Source: an uncultured Clostridia bacterium
GTDB lineage: Bacteria; Bacillota_I; Bacilli_A; RF39; UBA660
NCBI GenBank assembly: GCA_947165135.1
Contig: CAMUZE010000002.1
Span: forward strand, 1 to 64,000
Direction: 5' to 3'
DNA length: 64,000 nt
Part shown: one piece after another, positions 20,811-30,546 of the stretch
Position numbering within the stretch: position 1 is the first letter of the stretch
How the letters are laid out: the number at the start of each line of letters is the position of its first letter
Made by a program: the position numbers and the translations under genes
Notes under the pieces: generated by a model
What the model was told of the DNA's origin: nothing
The model's database searches: none
What the model saw: the letters and a program-made list of their open reading frames with translations, nothing else

Positions 20811-21494
20811 ATGGTGATATATATGGATATAAATATAATAATGGTATTAGTAATTATACTTTTACCAATACTCGCACAATTTAAAGTTAAATCGACTTAT
20901 AGAAAATATGCGGAAAAAATTAATTCTAGAGGATTTACTGGAAAAGATATAGCTCAAAAAATTTTAAGTAAAAATGGTCTTGATAATGTTAACATAATAC
21001 CTGTCAGTGGTGAATTAAGTGATCACTATAATCCTAAAAATAAAACAGTTGCTTTATCAAATGGTATTTATGATGAAAAGAGTATCTCATCTATAGCAGT
21101 AGCAGCTCATGAATGTGGTCATGCTATACAAGATAAAATAGGATATTCTTTTATGAGATTTAGAAGTTCTATGGTTCCTGTTGTTAATATTACATCTACT
21201 ATTTCAAGCATTTTTATACTTATAGGCTTTATAACTGAATTTATTGATTTTCTAAATATCGGAATTATTCTATTATCAGCAGGTTTATTATTCCAATTAG
21301 TTACTTTACCAGTTGAATTTGATGCATCAAGAAGAGCAAGAAATGAACTAATAGAATTAGGTGTATTAAGTGACAATGAGAAGACTGGAGTTAAAAAAGT
21401 TCTTAGTGCTGCAGCATTTACATATGTTGCTGGATTCCTAGCAAGCGCTTTACAAGTACTAAGGTTAGTATTAATGACTAGAAGAAGACGCTAG
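20811..21494 (+). CDS. YugP-type zinc metallopeptidase
   Basis: SSIAVAAHECGHAIQDK (HExxH-like) and multi-TM architecture. Confidence 0.88.
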   Translation: MVIYMDINIIMVLVIILLPILAQFKVKSTYRKYAEKINSRGFTGKDIAQKILSKNGLDNVNIIPVSGELSDHYNPKNKTVALSNGIYDEKSISSIAVAAHECGHAIQDKIGYSFMRFRSSMVPVVNITSTISSIFILIGFITEFIDFLNIGIILLSAGLLFQLVTLPVEFDASRRARNELIELGVLSDNEKTGVKKVLSAAAFTYVAGFLASALQVLRLVLMTRRRR

Positions 21495-21508
21495 TCTTTT
21501 TTATTACA

Positions 21509-21537
21509 ATAAAAAAAGTAGTATTTCTACTACTTTG
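21509..21537 (-). terminator. Terminator after rpsR
   Basis: AGTAGTA-gaaa-TACTACT hairpin with T-run on the minus strand. Confidence 0.7.
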
Positions 21538-21748
21538 TATATGGTAATATAGCCATATATCTTGCAATTTTAACTTGATTTGCAATATGTCTTTGATGCT
21601 TTGCACAAGCTCCAGTCATACGTCTTGGTAATATTTTACCTTTTTCGTTAACATATTTTGACATAACTACTGCGTCACTATATTTAATTGGTCTTCCTGC
21701 ACACATTTGACATATCTTTTTTCTTCTATTATTATAAAATTCTGCCAT
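21530..21748 (-). CDS. rpsR: 30S ribosomal protein S18 (Cys-containing form)
   Basis: KKICQMCAGRPIKYSDAVVMSKYVNEKGKILPRRMTGACAKHQ. Confidence 0.97.
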   Translation of the reverse strand: MAEFYNNRRKKICQMCAGRPIKYSDAVVMSKYVNEKGKILPRRMTGACAKHQRHIANQVKIARYMAILPYTK

Positions 21749-21760
21749 TATTTTCCTCCT

Positions 21761-22231
21761 TTAGAATGGTAAGTCATTATCACTTAATGATACTTCCTTA
21801 TCATAATTTTCATATGGATCTGAAGCAGGAATATCATATTCAGGAAGAGCATCAATTGGCTCTTCACTAGGTGCATCAACATAACTATTATCTGATGGTT
21901 GAGAAGAACTATCATTCTTTCCGCCAACAAATTCTATATTTTCAACCACAACTTCTGTTACATATCTCTTAGTTCCATCTTGTGCATCATAATTTCTTGT
22001 TTGAACTCTACCCTCAACACCGATTAAACTACCTTTTTTAAAATATTTAGATACAAAATCTGCTTGAGCTCTAAAAGCTACACAAGGCAAAAAATCTGCA
22101 TCATAATTGCCTTCTTTATTTTTAAAATTTCTACTAACAGCTACAGTAAAGTTTGCAGTTGCAGCACCTGTGCTGGTACTTCTAACTTCAGGATCACGAG
22201 TAAGTCTTCCGACTAATAAAATTTTATTCAT
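21761..22231 (-). CDS. ssb: Single-stranded DNA-binding protein
   Basis: MNKILLVGRLTRDPEVRSTSTGAATANFTVAVSR...DNDLPF tail. Confidence 0.97.
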   Translation of the reverse strand: MNKILLVGRLTRDPEVRSTSTGAATANFTVAVSRNFKNKEGNYDADFLPCVAFRAQADFVSKYFKKGSLIGVEGRVQTRNYDAQDGTKRYVTEVVVENIEFVGGKNDSSSQPSDNSYVDAPSEEPIDALPEYDIPASDPYENYDKEVSLSDNDLPF

Positions 22232-22235
22232 ATTA

Positions 22236-22524
22236 CTACTCCTCTTCTCTTATGACAATATGTCTTAAGATGTTTTCATCAATTTTAGCTTTTCTATCAA
22301 ATTCTTTTACAGCAGCAGCAGTAGCTTCTACATTAAGAACATAATAGTTGCCTCTAACTTGATTATTTATCGGATAAGCAAGTTTCTTTTGACCCATATC
22401 CTTTGAATTAGTAATCTTTGACTTCATATCAGTTAATACTCTTTCAAATGTCTTTACTGTATCTTTTTGAGTCTTTTCATCAATATCAGCTCTAACGATA
22501 AACATTATTTCATATTTATTCATT
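22236..22524 (-). CDS. rpsF: 30S ribosomal protein S6 (start revised downstream to MNKYEIMF)
   Basis: MNKYEIMFIVRADIDEKTQKDTVKTFERVL; SD AGGAGG directly upstream of 22524. Confidence 0.95.
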
Positions 22525-22578
22525 ATTACACCTCCTTTTGGTCTAACGGCTTCAAAATGAAGCAAGGAACTTTCGTTC
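22525..22578 (-). promoter_or_regulatory. 5' UTR of rpsF with GCTTCA-TTT-TGAAGC-CG hairpin; candidate S6:S18 leader
   Basis: Hairpin followed by CCG between the promoter and SD of the rpsF-ssb-rpsR operon. Confidence 0.35.
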
Positions 22579-22583
22579 GAATG

Positions 22584-22613
22584 TATTATATCATATGAAT
22601 AAGTATTATTCAA
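22584..22613 (-). promoter_or_regulatory. rpsF operon promoter
   Basis: TTGAAT-18-TATAAT on the minus strand. Confidence 0.6.
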
Positions 22614-22762
22614 TATGTTTTTTTGTTTTATTTTTAAGGTAGATTTTACACAATGGTGTGTAAAACAATATACGTCAACTTTACATAAAATTTGTATAAA
22701 TATATTGTAAAGTTATTTGATTAATTCTATAATAAATATGTAATAGAATAGGAGGAGAGTAT

Positions 22763-23338
22763 ATGAAAATAAAAAGAAAAATTATATTTTTTATATCTTT
22801 AATGTCCCTATTTTATTGTGTCTCTTTAATGCAAGAGACATATGCTAAATATGTTTCAAGTGCTGGTGCTAATGCATATTTAACAGTTGCGAGATGGAAT
22901 GTACTTGTAAATAATCAAGATATTGTCGATAACTCAAACTTTTCAGATACAATTGTACCAACATTTGCTGGCACTACAAACATAAGAAGTGGTGTTATTG
23001 CTCCAACTGCTGAAGGAACATTTGATGTAACAATAGACGGAACTAACACTGATGTTTCATTCTCTTATACTGTTACCTTAGATGATGCACCTAATAATAC
23101 TGTTGAAGACCTACAAATAACCAAATATGTAATTGATAATGTCGAATATCAATACACAACAGGAATCACTGATAATATACTTTTAAATGCAGTTAATAGA
23201 AGCGTTACAATTACATTCTATGTAAAATGGAATGATGATGTTGCTACACAAACAATGGATAATGCTGATGATACAGAAGCAACAGTTGATGGTGTTGCAG
23301 CAGTAAAAGTTAATGTTAATGTAATACAATTACAATAA
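22763..23338 (+). CDS. SipW-type (TasA/camelysin-like) exported protein
   Basis: Signal segment ending ETYAKYVSSAGANAYLTVARWNV; paralogous to the product of 30547..31188. Confidence 0.7.
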   Translation: MKIKRKIIFFISLMSLFYCVSLMQETYAKYVSSAGANAYLTVARWNVLVNNQDIVDNSNFSDTIVPTFAGTTNIRSGVIAPTAEGTFDVTIDGTNTDVSFSYTVTLDDAPNNTVEDLQITKYVIDNVEYQYTTGITDNILLNAVNRSVTITFYVKWNDDVATQTMDNADDTEATVDGVAAVKVNVNVIQLQ

Positions 23339-23369
23339 AATAGCTAATACTTTTTTGTATTAGCTATTT
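23338..23369. terminator. Bidirectional terminator with perfect 13-bp stem
   Basis: AAATAGCTAATAC-TTTTTT-GTATTAGCTATTT. Confidence 0.85.
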
Positions 23370-24012
23370 GCTTGTGTGATATAAATCTTAACTCTTATTT
23401 GTATACAAGGGCTATTAGAATGAGCAGCCATATAATCATATGCTCTACTTCCCCAGTATGTATCCGCTGCATCGTCACCAGATTCATAAGGCCATACAAT
23501 AGATGTAGTAAATGTTGCTAAACCGGTCTCTGGTGCAATAGTACTTGTTGACATTGAAAAAGATATTTTAAAAGGATAATCACTTAATAATTTAGCTTTA
23601 AATTGATCGCTGGTTAGATCTCCTGTAACAGCTGTTTCGTTGTCTTCTTGTCTACCCTCAATAGTCTTAAAAGCATCTCCCATAATATTAGCTTCTAAAA
23701 TGGTAAATCTAGCTGTTGCACGTACTTCACTATAATTAAATGCAGTTATAGTATTAGTAAAATTACTCATACCAGGATATACATTATCAGCTGCTATATT
23801 AACATAATCTATTATTGGAGTATCTCCATCAGTAAAATCAATTTTCCAGGATCTAACATGTACATCTACACTATTATTAACTGTATTAACATATATTAAC
23901 CATGCATAAGTATTTGCTGTTAAAAACAAACCTAATATTATAAAATGTCTAAGTCTAATTTTTTTTAGAATCTTTAGAAACTTATTTTTTTTCTTTTTAT
24001 TCTCTTCCATCA
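23360..24012 (-). CDS. SipW-type (TasA-like) exported protein
   Basis: RLRHFIILGLFLTANTYAWLIYVNTVNNSVDVHVRSWKIDF; likely start at MMEENKKK; overlaps the upstream peptidase gene. Confidence 0.7.
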
Positions 24013-24566
24013 TCTTCATCCCTTGTATCAAACACAGATGAGATAATTTCAATGGAAACTATCAATGCAATTACCATGAATGTGAAAAAATACACAAATC
24101 TATTATTCATTAATTTCCCAAAAATACTTAATATCGCTGTTTTATATACTACTTTTCCATATATTTGATCATATGATATTTCTGGATCGGATATTGCATT
24201 AGCTACGCCTTTTGTGACAAAATAATATTCTCCGTTTTGTACTTCTTTTTTTACTACTTTATGAGTTATTATTATATCTTTCAATGTAGAAGTTTTACCT
24301 AAATATGTAACATTATCTCCGATATTAATGTCTTCGGCAGATGTTTGTTTAGACAAAAGAATATCACCAATTTCATATTCAGGTACCATAGATCCAGATA
24401 CTACGGTAAATATTCTAAATCCACCTACAGATATACTATTATTACTAAATTTCTGCACTATAATTACTAGTAATAACAATGCTACAATTATGTAAACAAT
24501 CCATCTTAATATTCTTAAGAATATATTATTTTTTAATTTTTCTTTAATCTGTCTAATCTTCTTCAT
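23997..24566 (-). CDS. sipW: SipW-type signal peptidase I
   Basis: VVSGSMVPEYEIGDILL (Ser) and ITHKVVKKEV...YYFVTKGVAN (His), flanking TMs. Confidence 0.88.
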   Translation of the reverse strand: MKKIRQIKEKLKNNIFLRILRWIVYIIVALLLLVIIVQKFSNNSISVGGFRIFTVVSGSMVPEYEIGDILLSKQTSAEDINIGDNVTYLGKTSTLKDIIITHKVVKKEVQNGEYYFVTKGVANAISDPEISYDQIYGKVVYKTAILSIFGKLMNNRFVYFFTFMVIALIVSIEIISSVFDTRDEDDGRE

Positions 24567-24568
24567 AT

Positions 24569-25699
24569 TTATCCCCTAAAACTAAATTCTAGTATCTTAC
24601 CAATAAATGCATCAATTCTCTCATTAAACTTATGTTCAAGTTCAGCAAGAGTTGCTTCATGTTTATTTTTAATAATGGCAATTTTATCACCAAGTGTCTG
24701 TTGTAATTTCTCAACGGGCATATCAGCATTTAATTCAACTATTTTATCTATCATTTTGTTAGTTATTTCTTCCACCAATTCTGACTTAGCATTATCATCT
24801 AATATTCCATCTTCTTTGTCAATACTAGACATAGTTAAATAATTAAGTAAGAATGTGTCATCGAGCATTTGTTTAACACCTAGGTCATTATCAATTAATT
24901 TCTTATCTTTTGTAACACCATTACCATAATTAGTATTAGCTTGCAAGAAGTCCCATAATTTCATTGCATATTGAAAGTTAGTATTTTTTAGTATTAGGTT
25001 AGTCTTTTTAATAGGTGGTATAACTCTCGCAACGTGTTCTTTTGCAAGCGAAACATATACTTGAGTATTAGTCAAATCAGATATTCTTAATTTCAATTTA
25101 TCTAATCTCTCAAATGCTGTCATTCCATTTCTTTCGCCATCTTCTTTATCATAACTAGTTTTTGAACTAATATGCATATTAATATTTATTCTTTCTGCAC
25201 CTATTTTAGATGATCCCATATATTCGCATACTTTATTATCTCTCAATCTAGAACTAGCAACCATGCTTCGTTCTTTCATATCAATATACATCCTCATATT
25301 GTTGATTAAAGTATATATCAATCTATTCTCATAGGTATTATAACTTTCATCTTTGTTAATATTTAATATTTTAGAAGGTCTAACATCCCCATTATCTTCT
25401 ATTTCTTGAATATAGTTAGTATGCTTAGATAAGTGCTTAATACTTTCAACTGTTATCCTTCTTGCTTGCTCAACTTTAACAATTTCTTCCTCATTTACAA
25501 TAAATCTATTAGGGTTTCTAAGTATATTGTCAAGATACATTATTGTATCTTCCATTATTTCAAGCCACGTGAAATCAGCTTCTATCTTTTCATAGTTAGA
25601 AGCTAAAGAGTATTCTGACTGCAATGATGCTTTAAATTTTGTAATTTTTTTTGATCTTGTGTTGTTATATAAGTCAACAACTCTTAAATCACTGTGCAT
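24569..25699 (-). CDS. DUF2357 / McrC-N-like protein lacking a recognisable nuclease domain
   Basis: ILNINKDESYNTYENRLIYTLINNM motif; adjacent to an McrB-like ATPase; no PD-(D/E)xK stretch seen. Confidence 0.6.
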   Translation of the reverse strand: MHSDLRVVDLYNNTRSKKITKFKASLQSEYSLASNYEKIEADFTWLEIMEDTIMYLDNILRNPNRFIVNEEEIVKVEQARRITVESIKHLSKHTNYIQEIEDNGDVRPSKILNINKDESYNTYENRLIYTLINNMRMYIDMKERSMVASSRLRDNKVCEYMGSSKIGAERININMHISSKTSYDKEDGERNGMTAFERLDKLKLRISDLTNTQVYVSLAKEHVARVIPPIKKTNLILKNTNFQYAMKLWDFLQANTNYGNGVTKDKKLIDNDLGVKQMLDDTFLLNYLTMSSIDKEDGILDDNAKSELVEEITNKMIDKIVELNADMPVEKLQQTLGDKIAIIKNKHEATLAELEHKFNERIDAFIGKILEFSFRG

Positions 25700-25718
25700 T
25701 ATTAACCCTTTCTATTTA

Positions 25719-27257
25719 TTAAGACATCTTCTTAAGTCTTAACACATATTCTATACATTCTTTCATTTTATTTTCACCAAATGTTTTATTCAAGAATTCA
25801 ACAAATCCATCGATTTCATCACGAATCAATGAGATATTTAATTGTTCAAATTTACGAAGTATTTTTCTTGCTATGAAATAGTCTACTCCGTCTACTTCAT
25901 CCCCACCACAGGCAATATAAACTGGAACAAATTTTTTCATATGGGCAACAATTCTGTTACCGAAAGCAATTCTAAAATGTTTGATAACATAATCATCCAT
26001 TTCTTCGATTTTATTTAAAACTGTTTCACTCATTTCATTGCTAGCAATTGCATCTTTAAACAATTGATTTACATATGAGTAATTAATATCTTGAGCAGGT
26101 ACATCCTCAGGTTCAAAAACTTGACCTTTATCATTAATATCTATAGGCATAGCACGGTCGTACACTTTATCAGTAACCATAAATGTAGAGTCATCGTTAT
26201 TGATTGTACCAATATACCAACAGTTAGGTGGTATTTTAAGTTTACCATTCATTAAATGTATTGGATCGCTTGGCCAACCAGAAGATACAACTTCAACAAT
26301 CCATTCATCTTGATTAGGCATTTCTAGAATAGATAGCATCTCAGCGAAATAATATTCGACACGAGATATATTCATTTCATCTAGGATTACTGTATGAATA
26401 TCATCAGTATAGCCTGCTTCATATAATTCTTTTAATATATCTGTTTCATTAAATTTCTTAGTAAATTCGTTGAAATATCCGAATAGTTCTGATCTATCAC
26501 GCCAAGATGGTTGTACGGAAGCAACACATGAGTCATGTTTTAAAAATTTTCCCCAAGCATAAGCAAGTGATGTTTTACCGGTACCAGATATACCTTGTAA
26601 AATTACAAGCTTTGTACTTGCTAAAGCTGATATAAATAATCTTATCATTTCTGTTTTATAGTACAATTTTAACTTGCCAGCTGCGAAGTTTCTAAACAAT
26701 TCAACCAATTCTTGTAAATTAAAGTTATTACCATAATTAGGAATCTTATAATCAGCATATTTTAAGTCAACATCATGCAATTTAGCAAATCTGATAGATG
26801 TATTTGTATCCAATTCTTCCTCTGGCTTGTTCTCCTCACCCTCGATTTTTTCTAAGGTAGGACTTTCATTAGGTTTTAGACCAATTTGAGAAACTTTCAT
26901 AGCTAAAATATCTTCTTTTTCTTTAAGAAGTGTCGCTACTCTACCATTCAAATCAGATATTTCATCTAACATTGACTCTTGTTCAACAATTGTTTTTCTA
27001 AATCTTATATACTTTCTTATAATAAATACTACTAGTAGCACTACTAAACCAACAAATATTAATAATATTAATACTGATATACCAAATAATACCCACTCAC
27101 CAATATTAAAATCATTTTTATAATTTGATGCTATCTTAATATATGCCCCTATATCAAAAATCTTCTTTATTCCGTTTATTATCCCTTTAAATATTGATAT
27201 AAATCCCGAAAAGAATTGTGATAGTATTTCATAAAAATATTTTATAAAAGTTTTCAT
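25719..27257 (-). CDS. Membrane-anchored McrB-family AAA+ NTPase
   Basis: Walker A GISGTGKTS; Walker B VILDEMNISRVEYYFAEMLSILE; sensor GTINNDDSTFMVTDKVYDRA; N-terminal TM plus coiled coil. Confidence 0.88.
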   Translation of the reverse strand: MKTFIKYFYEILSQFFSGFISIFKGIINGIKKIFDIGAYIKIASNYKNDFNIGEWVLFGISVLILLIFVGLVVLLVVFIIRKYIRFRKTIVEQESMLDEISDLNGRVATLLKEKEDILAMKVSQIGLKPNESPTLEKIEGEENKPEEELDTNTSIRFAKLHDVDLKYADYKIPNYGNNFNLQELVELFRNFAAGKLKLYYKTEMIRLFISALASTKLVILQGISGTGKTSLAYAWGKFLKHDSCVASVQPSWRDRSELFGYFNEFTKKFNETDILKELYEAGYTDDIHTVILDEMNISRVEYYFAEMLSILEMPNQDEWIVEVVSSGWPSDPIHLMNGKLKIPPNCWYIGTINNDDSTFMVTDKVYDRAMPIDINDKGQVFEPEDVPAQDINYSYVNQLFKDAIASNEMSETVLNKIEEMDDYVIKHFRIAFGNRIVAHMKKFVPVYIACGGDEVDGVDYFIARKILRKFEQLNISLIRDEIDGFVEFLNKTFGENKMKECIEYVLRLKKMS

Positions 27258-27265
27258 CTTTCACC

Positions 27266-28243
27266 TCACAATACAACTATTTCTGTTCCTATATCCTCTC
27301 TACTATTTATAATAATATCATAATATTTAGCATTTTTGTTAACAAAAATATAACTAAATAATAATAAACAATCAAAATCCATATCGTAACTCTCATCTAG
27401 TTCAACACAAATGCTAAATCCTTCATTAATTAATTTATTAACAGTCTTCTTGTTTTCTTTATATTCTTTATATTTCAGTTTCAAATTAACCTTGGATTTT
27501 AAAAACTCATTGTCAAGTACTCTTAAATATTTAAGTATTTTCTTTTGCTTTCCGAACAATGATGTTGGAAAATCTACAACATATTCATTTTTAAAATTTA
27601 ATTTAGTTATATCATCTATTACCCTATAAGATATCAAAAGTAATGATAAATATAATTTATTCTCATTCACCATTTCAGAATTATAAGCCTTTTCTATGGC
27701 ATATTCACTATATAATTTAGATAAATTACAATTTTGATCTAGTGTTACCACGCTTATATATCCTTGATATTTTTTTTCATTTAAACTAAATTCATTTGAA
27801 GTAAATACCTTAGATAATTCTTGTTTCTTGCTTAAAAAATTTCTCAATAAAGCTGTTAATTCTTCTTTAGCTGTTATGTTATATACTAACGTAATTGTAT
27901 TATCACTAAATAATGTTTTGATTAAAGAATTTAGTTCATTTGGTGTTTCACATTTTTCTATGAACAAAACATAACTAAATAATGCAAAAATATTTTTAAT
28001 TTTTTCTGACTTATCCTCATTTTCTTTAATCATCTCTTTAGCAATGCTATTTAATTCTTTGTTTAATCTTTCAGTAAATTTATTTTCTTTTATTACAAAT
28101 TCATTATAATACCTAATACTAATGTATTTATCTATAAAAGGCCTTACTAAACTTCTTTCATATTTATTGGCTAGTAAAATTCTAAAATAGCTAGAAAGAA
28201 AATTATCAATAAATTTCATATAATCATCAAAAATACAATTCAT
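27266..28243 (-). CDS. Conserved-cluster protein of unknown function, predicted cytoplasmic
   Basis: 325-aa ORF without TM/signal, tightly packed between ATPase and TasA-like genes. Confidence 0.6.
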   Translation of the reverse strand: MNCIFDDYMKFIDNFLSSYFRILLANKYERSLVRPFIDKYISIRYYNEFVIKENKFTERLNKELNSIAKEMIKENEDKSEKIKNIFALFSYVLFIEKCETPNELNSLIKTLFSDNTITLVYNITAKEELTALLRNFLSKKQELSKVFTSNEFSLNEKKYQGYISVVTLDQNCNLSKLYSEYAIEKAYNSEMVNENKLYLSLLLISYRVIDDITKLNFKNEYVVDFPTSLFGKQKKILKYLRVLDNEFLKSKVNLKLKYKEYKENKKTVNKLINEGFSICVELDESYDMDFDCLLLFSYIFVNKNAKYYDIIINSREDIGTEIVVL

Positions 28244-28251
28244 TTTTCCTC

Positions 28252-29154
28252 CTAACTAGCAGTAAATGATATTACAGGTGTGTTATTAACAATCGGGTAT
28301 GTATAATCTATACTACTATTTCTTTTATAAAATCTTACTTCTTGGCTCATCATCATATCCATTGGGAATGTTATACTGCTTATATAGTTTACTCCCTGAT
28401 ATGCAGTCGTCTGTGTTGTGGACGAAGCAACTATATCACTTGTTGTATCAATGATAATCACACTAGGATCAAATGATAATGTTATTACAACTGACGCACA
28501 TTTAGCTTTATCAGCGCTTGACAACGCTAAATATTCATCTATCGTTAATAAATGTCCAGCAGTATAATCTCCAAATGGAGTTATTACTTTATATGTGTCT
28601 AATGCATTTGTAACAGTAAAAATTAAATATGGAGAACCAACACTATCAGTTATTTGATAATCAACTCCTCTTCGACCTACTGTAACAACAAAAGTTGCAC
28701 TTAATGTTTTCTCATAAGGGCTACTAGATGAGGCAGTTACAGTTGCCGTGATAGACTCATTATCAGCAAAAGCACGAACAGGAATGATTGTTAAAGTAAA
28801 ATTATCTGTTTTTTCTGCTACTTGAATAACACCACTATTAGAATTTAAGTTGCAAAGAATTAAAGTGTTATCACAAGTGGTAGTGAGTGTATATGAAATA
28901 TCAGCATCACTTGTTAATATATTATTCTTATGGTTATTAAGTTCAAACTGTATTTCAATGTTACTCGCACCACCCCAGTTATTAATTCCATAGGTAATAC
29001 CGCCAGGGACTAATTTATCGCTATTAAAAAAGAAATTATTTGCTTCCATTAAATAATTTTTTATATTTTCAGTTACATATCTACTAAATGTAATTCCTAA
29101 TGGAAGTAATAGTATAATCATTATTAATATTATCAATATTTTACGTCTCTTCAT
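28252..29154 (-). CDS. SipW-type exported protein with Ig-like/beta-rich domains
   Basis: MKRRKILIILIMIILLLPLGITFSRYVTENIKNYLMEANNFFFNSDKL. Confidence 0.65.
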   Translation of the reverse strand: MKRRKILIILIMIILLLPLGITFSRYVTENIKNYLMEANNFFFNSDKLVPGGITYGINNWGGASNIEIQFELNNHKNNILTSDADISYTLTTTCDNTLILCNLNSNSGVIQVAEKTDNFTLTIIPVRAFADNESITATVTASSSSPYEKTLSATFVVTVGRRGVDYQITDSVGSPYLIFTVTNALDTYKVITPFGDYTAGHLLTIDEYLALSSADKAKCASVVITLSFDPSVIIIDTTSDIVASSTTQTTAYQGVNYISSITFPMDMMMSQEVRFYKRNSSIDYTYPIVNNTPVISFTAS

Positions 29155-29195
29155 CGCTATTCTCCATATTAAAAATTATACCATATAAAAAGAGG

Positions 29196-29807
29196 TTATG
29201 CAACTTGGGATGCGTTTATAATAATGGAAAACATCTCAATAACCCCTTGGTAAGAATCTGGCTTATTTTTGTTTTCTAAAGGGAAAACAACTTTCAATGT
29301 ATATTCATCTGTTTCATCTCTCAAATGACTAAAAGTTCTAACGTCATCGCAATTATAAACTTTGTAATATACATCATTATCGTCTTGCCTCAAAAGTGTA
29401 TTTGAAATTATATTTGTGTGTGCACCTTCAAAGGACTGATTTCTTATTATTTCATACTGTAATGGGAGATTAGTAGTCGTTTCAAACTTAATAGTATATT
29501 CTAAATCAACATCTGCCCTTTTATTATTTTTCTTATTAGTAACATAAAATCTATAATACTTAGGTGCACTACTAGGTTCCAATCCATCAATATATATTTG
29601 ATTTTCATATAATCCTTGATCTATTACGAAGAATGCAACATTTGCATTGGCACTTACATCAACATCCGATTCATATCTTGTATATGTTCTTCCAGCAATA
29701 TTAACTATTAAAACTAGCGATACAAAAACAAATATTAGTTTAGTTACTAATAGGAACTTCTTTTTATCAAAAGTTTTAAAGAAATTACTAAGCATTCTTA
29801 TCTCCAT
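29196..29807 (-). CDS. SipW-type (TasA-like) exported protein
   Basis: LIFVFVSLVLIVNIAGRTYTRYESDVDVSANANVAFFVID. Confidence 0.65.
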   Translation of the reverse strand: MEIRMLSNFFKTFDKKKFLLVTKLIFVFVSLVLIVNIAGRTYTRYESDVDVSANANVAFFVIDQGLYENQIYIDGLEPSSAPKYYRFYVTNKKNNKRADVDLEYTIKFETTTNLPLQYEIIRNQSFEGAHTNIISNTLLRQDDNDVYYKVYNCDDVRTFSHLRDETDEYTLKVVFPLENKNKPDSYQGVIEMFSIIINASQVA

Positions 29808-30486
29808 TCATATTATTATCTATTCTTTTCATTAATTCATCTAAATCTAGTCTAACTGTATAATTTAAAAATTCTTGTTCTTTCTTATCAAAAGTCACCT
29901 TTTCCCCATTTATTACTTTATCTGTTTTCTTATATAATGCATTTATTTCATCACTAGTCATTTTAGGACTATTTTTTTCTTTATTAATCTCTTCTAAAGG
30001 AATATTCTGAATTTTATTAATTATTTTAATATTTTTCTTTTCTTTATATCCTTTATAAGAGAATGCAAAATCAAATAATATTAACGTAGTGAAAATCATT
30101 ATTAATATTGTTGGAGTTGTTAATACTTTATGCCAAACACCTGCTTTTGAAGAAATTTTAACAACTTTACCAATTATCTTATCTTTAGTAATTGCAACAT
30201 CTTTAGCATTATTAGCATCCCCTTTAGTAACATAATTATTAGTATTTACGGTTACAATTCTATGCGTGATATATGATTTTTCATTTTTAAATGTAACAAT
30301 ATCTCCAACGTTATAATTATTACTATCTTTTACAATTATTAAATCATTTTGACTAATAGTTGGTTCCATACTTCCGGTTGCCACGCTAAAAACAGAGTAT
30401 CCAAATAATTCGAAATAATCCTCTCCTTTTAGCATCATTCTAACTTTACCAATTATTATTAATACTAGTACTAAGAACACTAGCAA
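29788..30486 (-). CDS. SipW-type signal peptidase I, second copy (true start uncertain)
   Basis: VATGSMEPTISQNDLIIV, YITHRIVTVNTNNYVTKGDAN; in-frame N-terminus continues upstream as GVVKIIKKVVKTIVDIL without a canonical start. Confidence 0.82.
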   Translation of the reverse strand: MLVFLVLVLIIIGKVRMMLKGEDYFELFGYSVFSVATGSMEPTISQNDLIIVKDSNNYNVGDIVTFKNEKSYITHRIVTVNTNNYVTKGDANNAKDVAITKDKIIGKVVKISSKAGVWHKVLTTPTILIMIFTTLILFDFAFSYKGYKEKKNIKIINKIQNIPLEEINKEKNSPKMTSDEINALYKKTDKVINGEKVTFDKKEQEFLNYTVRLDLDELMKRIDNNMNGDKNA

Positions 30487-30546
30487 AGTTAAAATATCAA
30501 CAATAGTTTTAACAACTTTCTTTATTATTTTAACTACACCCCATTT

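Noticed and set aside
22525-22613. N-terminal extension of RpsF in the ORF track (MNNTYSYDIIHSNESS...)
   Set aside because: It spans the promoter and leader; the SD-spaced ATG at 22524 gives the canonical S6 N-terminus.
24569-27257. Ordinary McrBC restriction system
   Set aside because: The ATPase has a TM anchor and no DNA-binding domain, the partner shows no nuclease motif, and all neighbours are export/surface genes.
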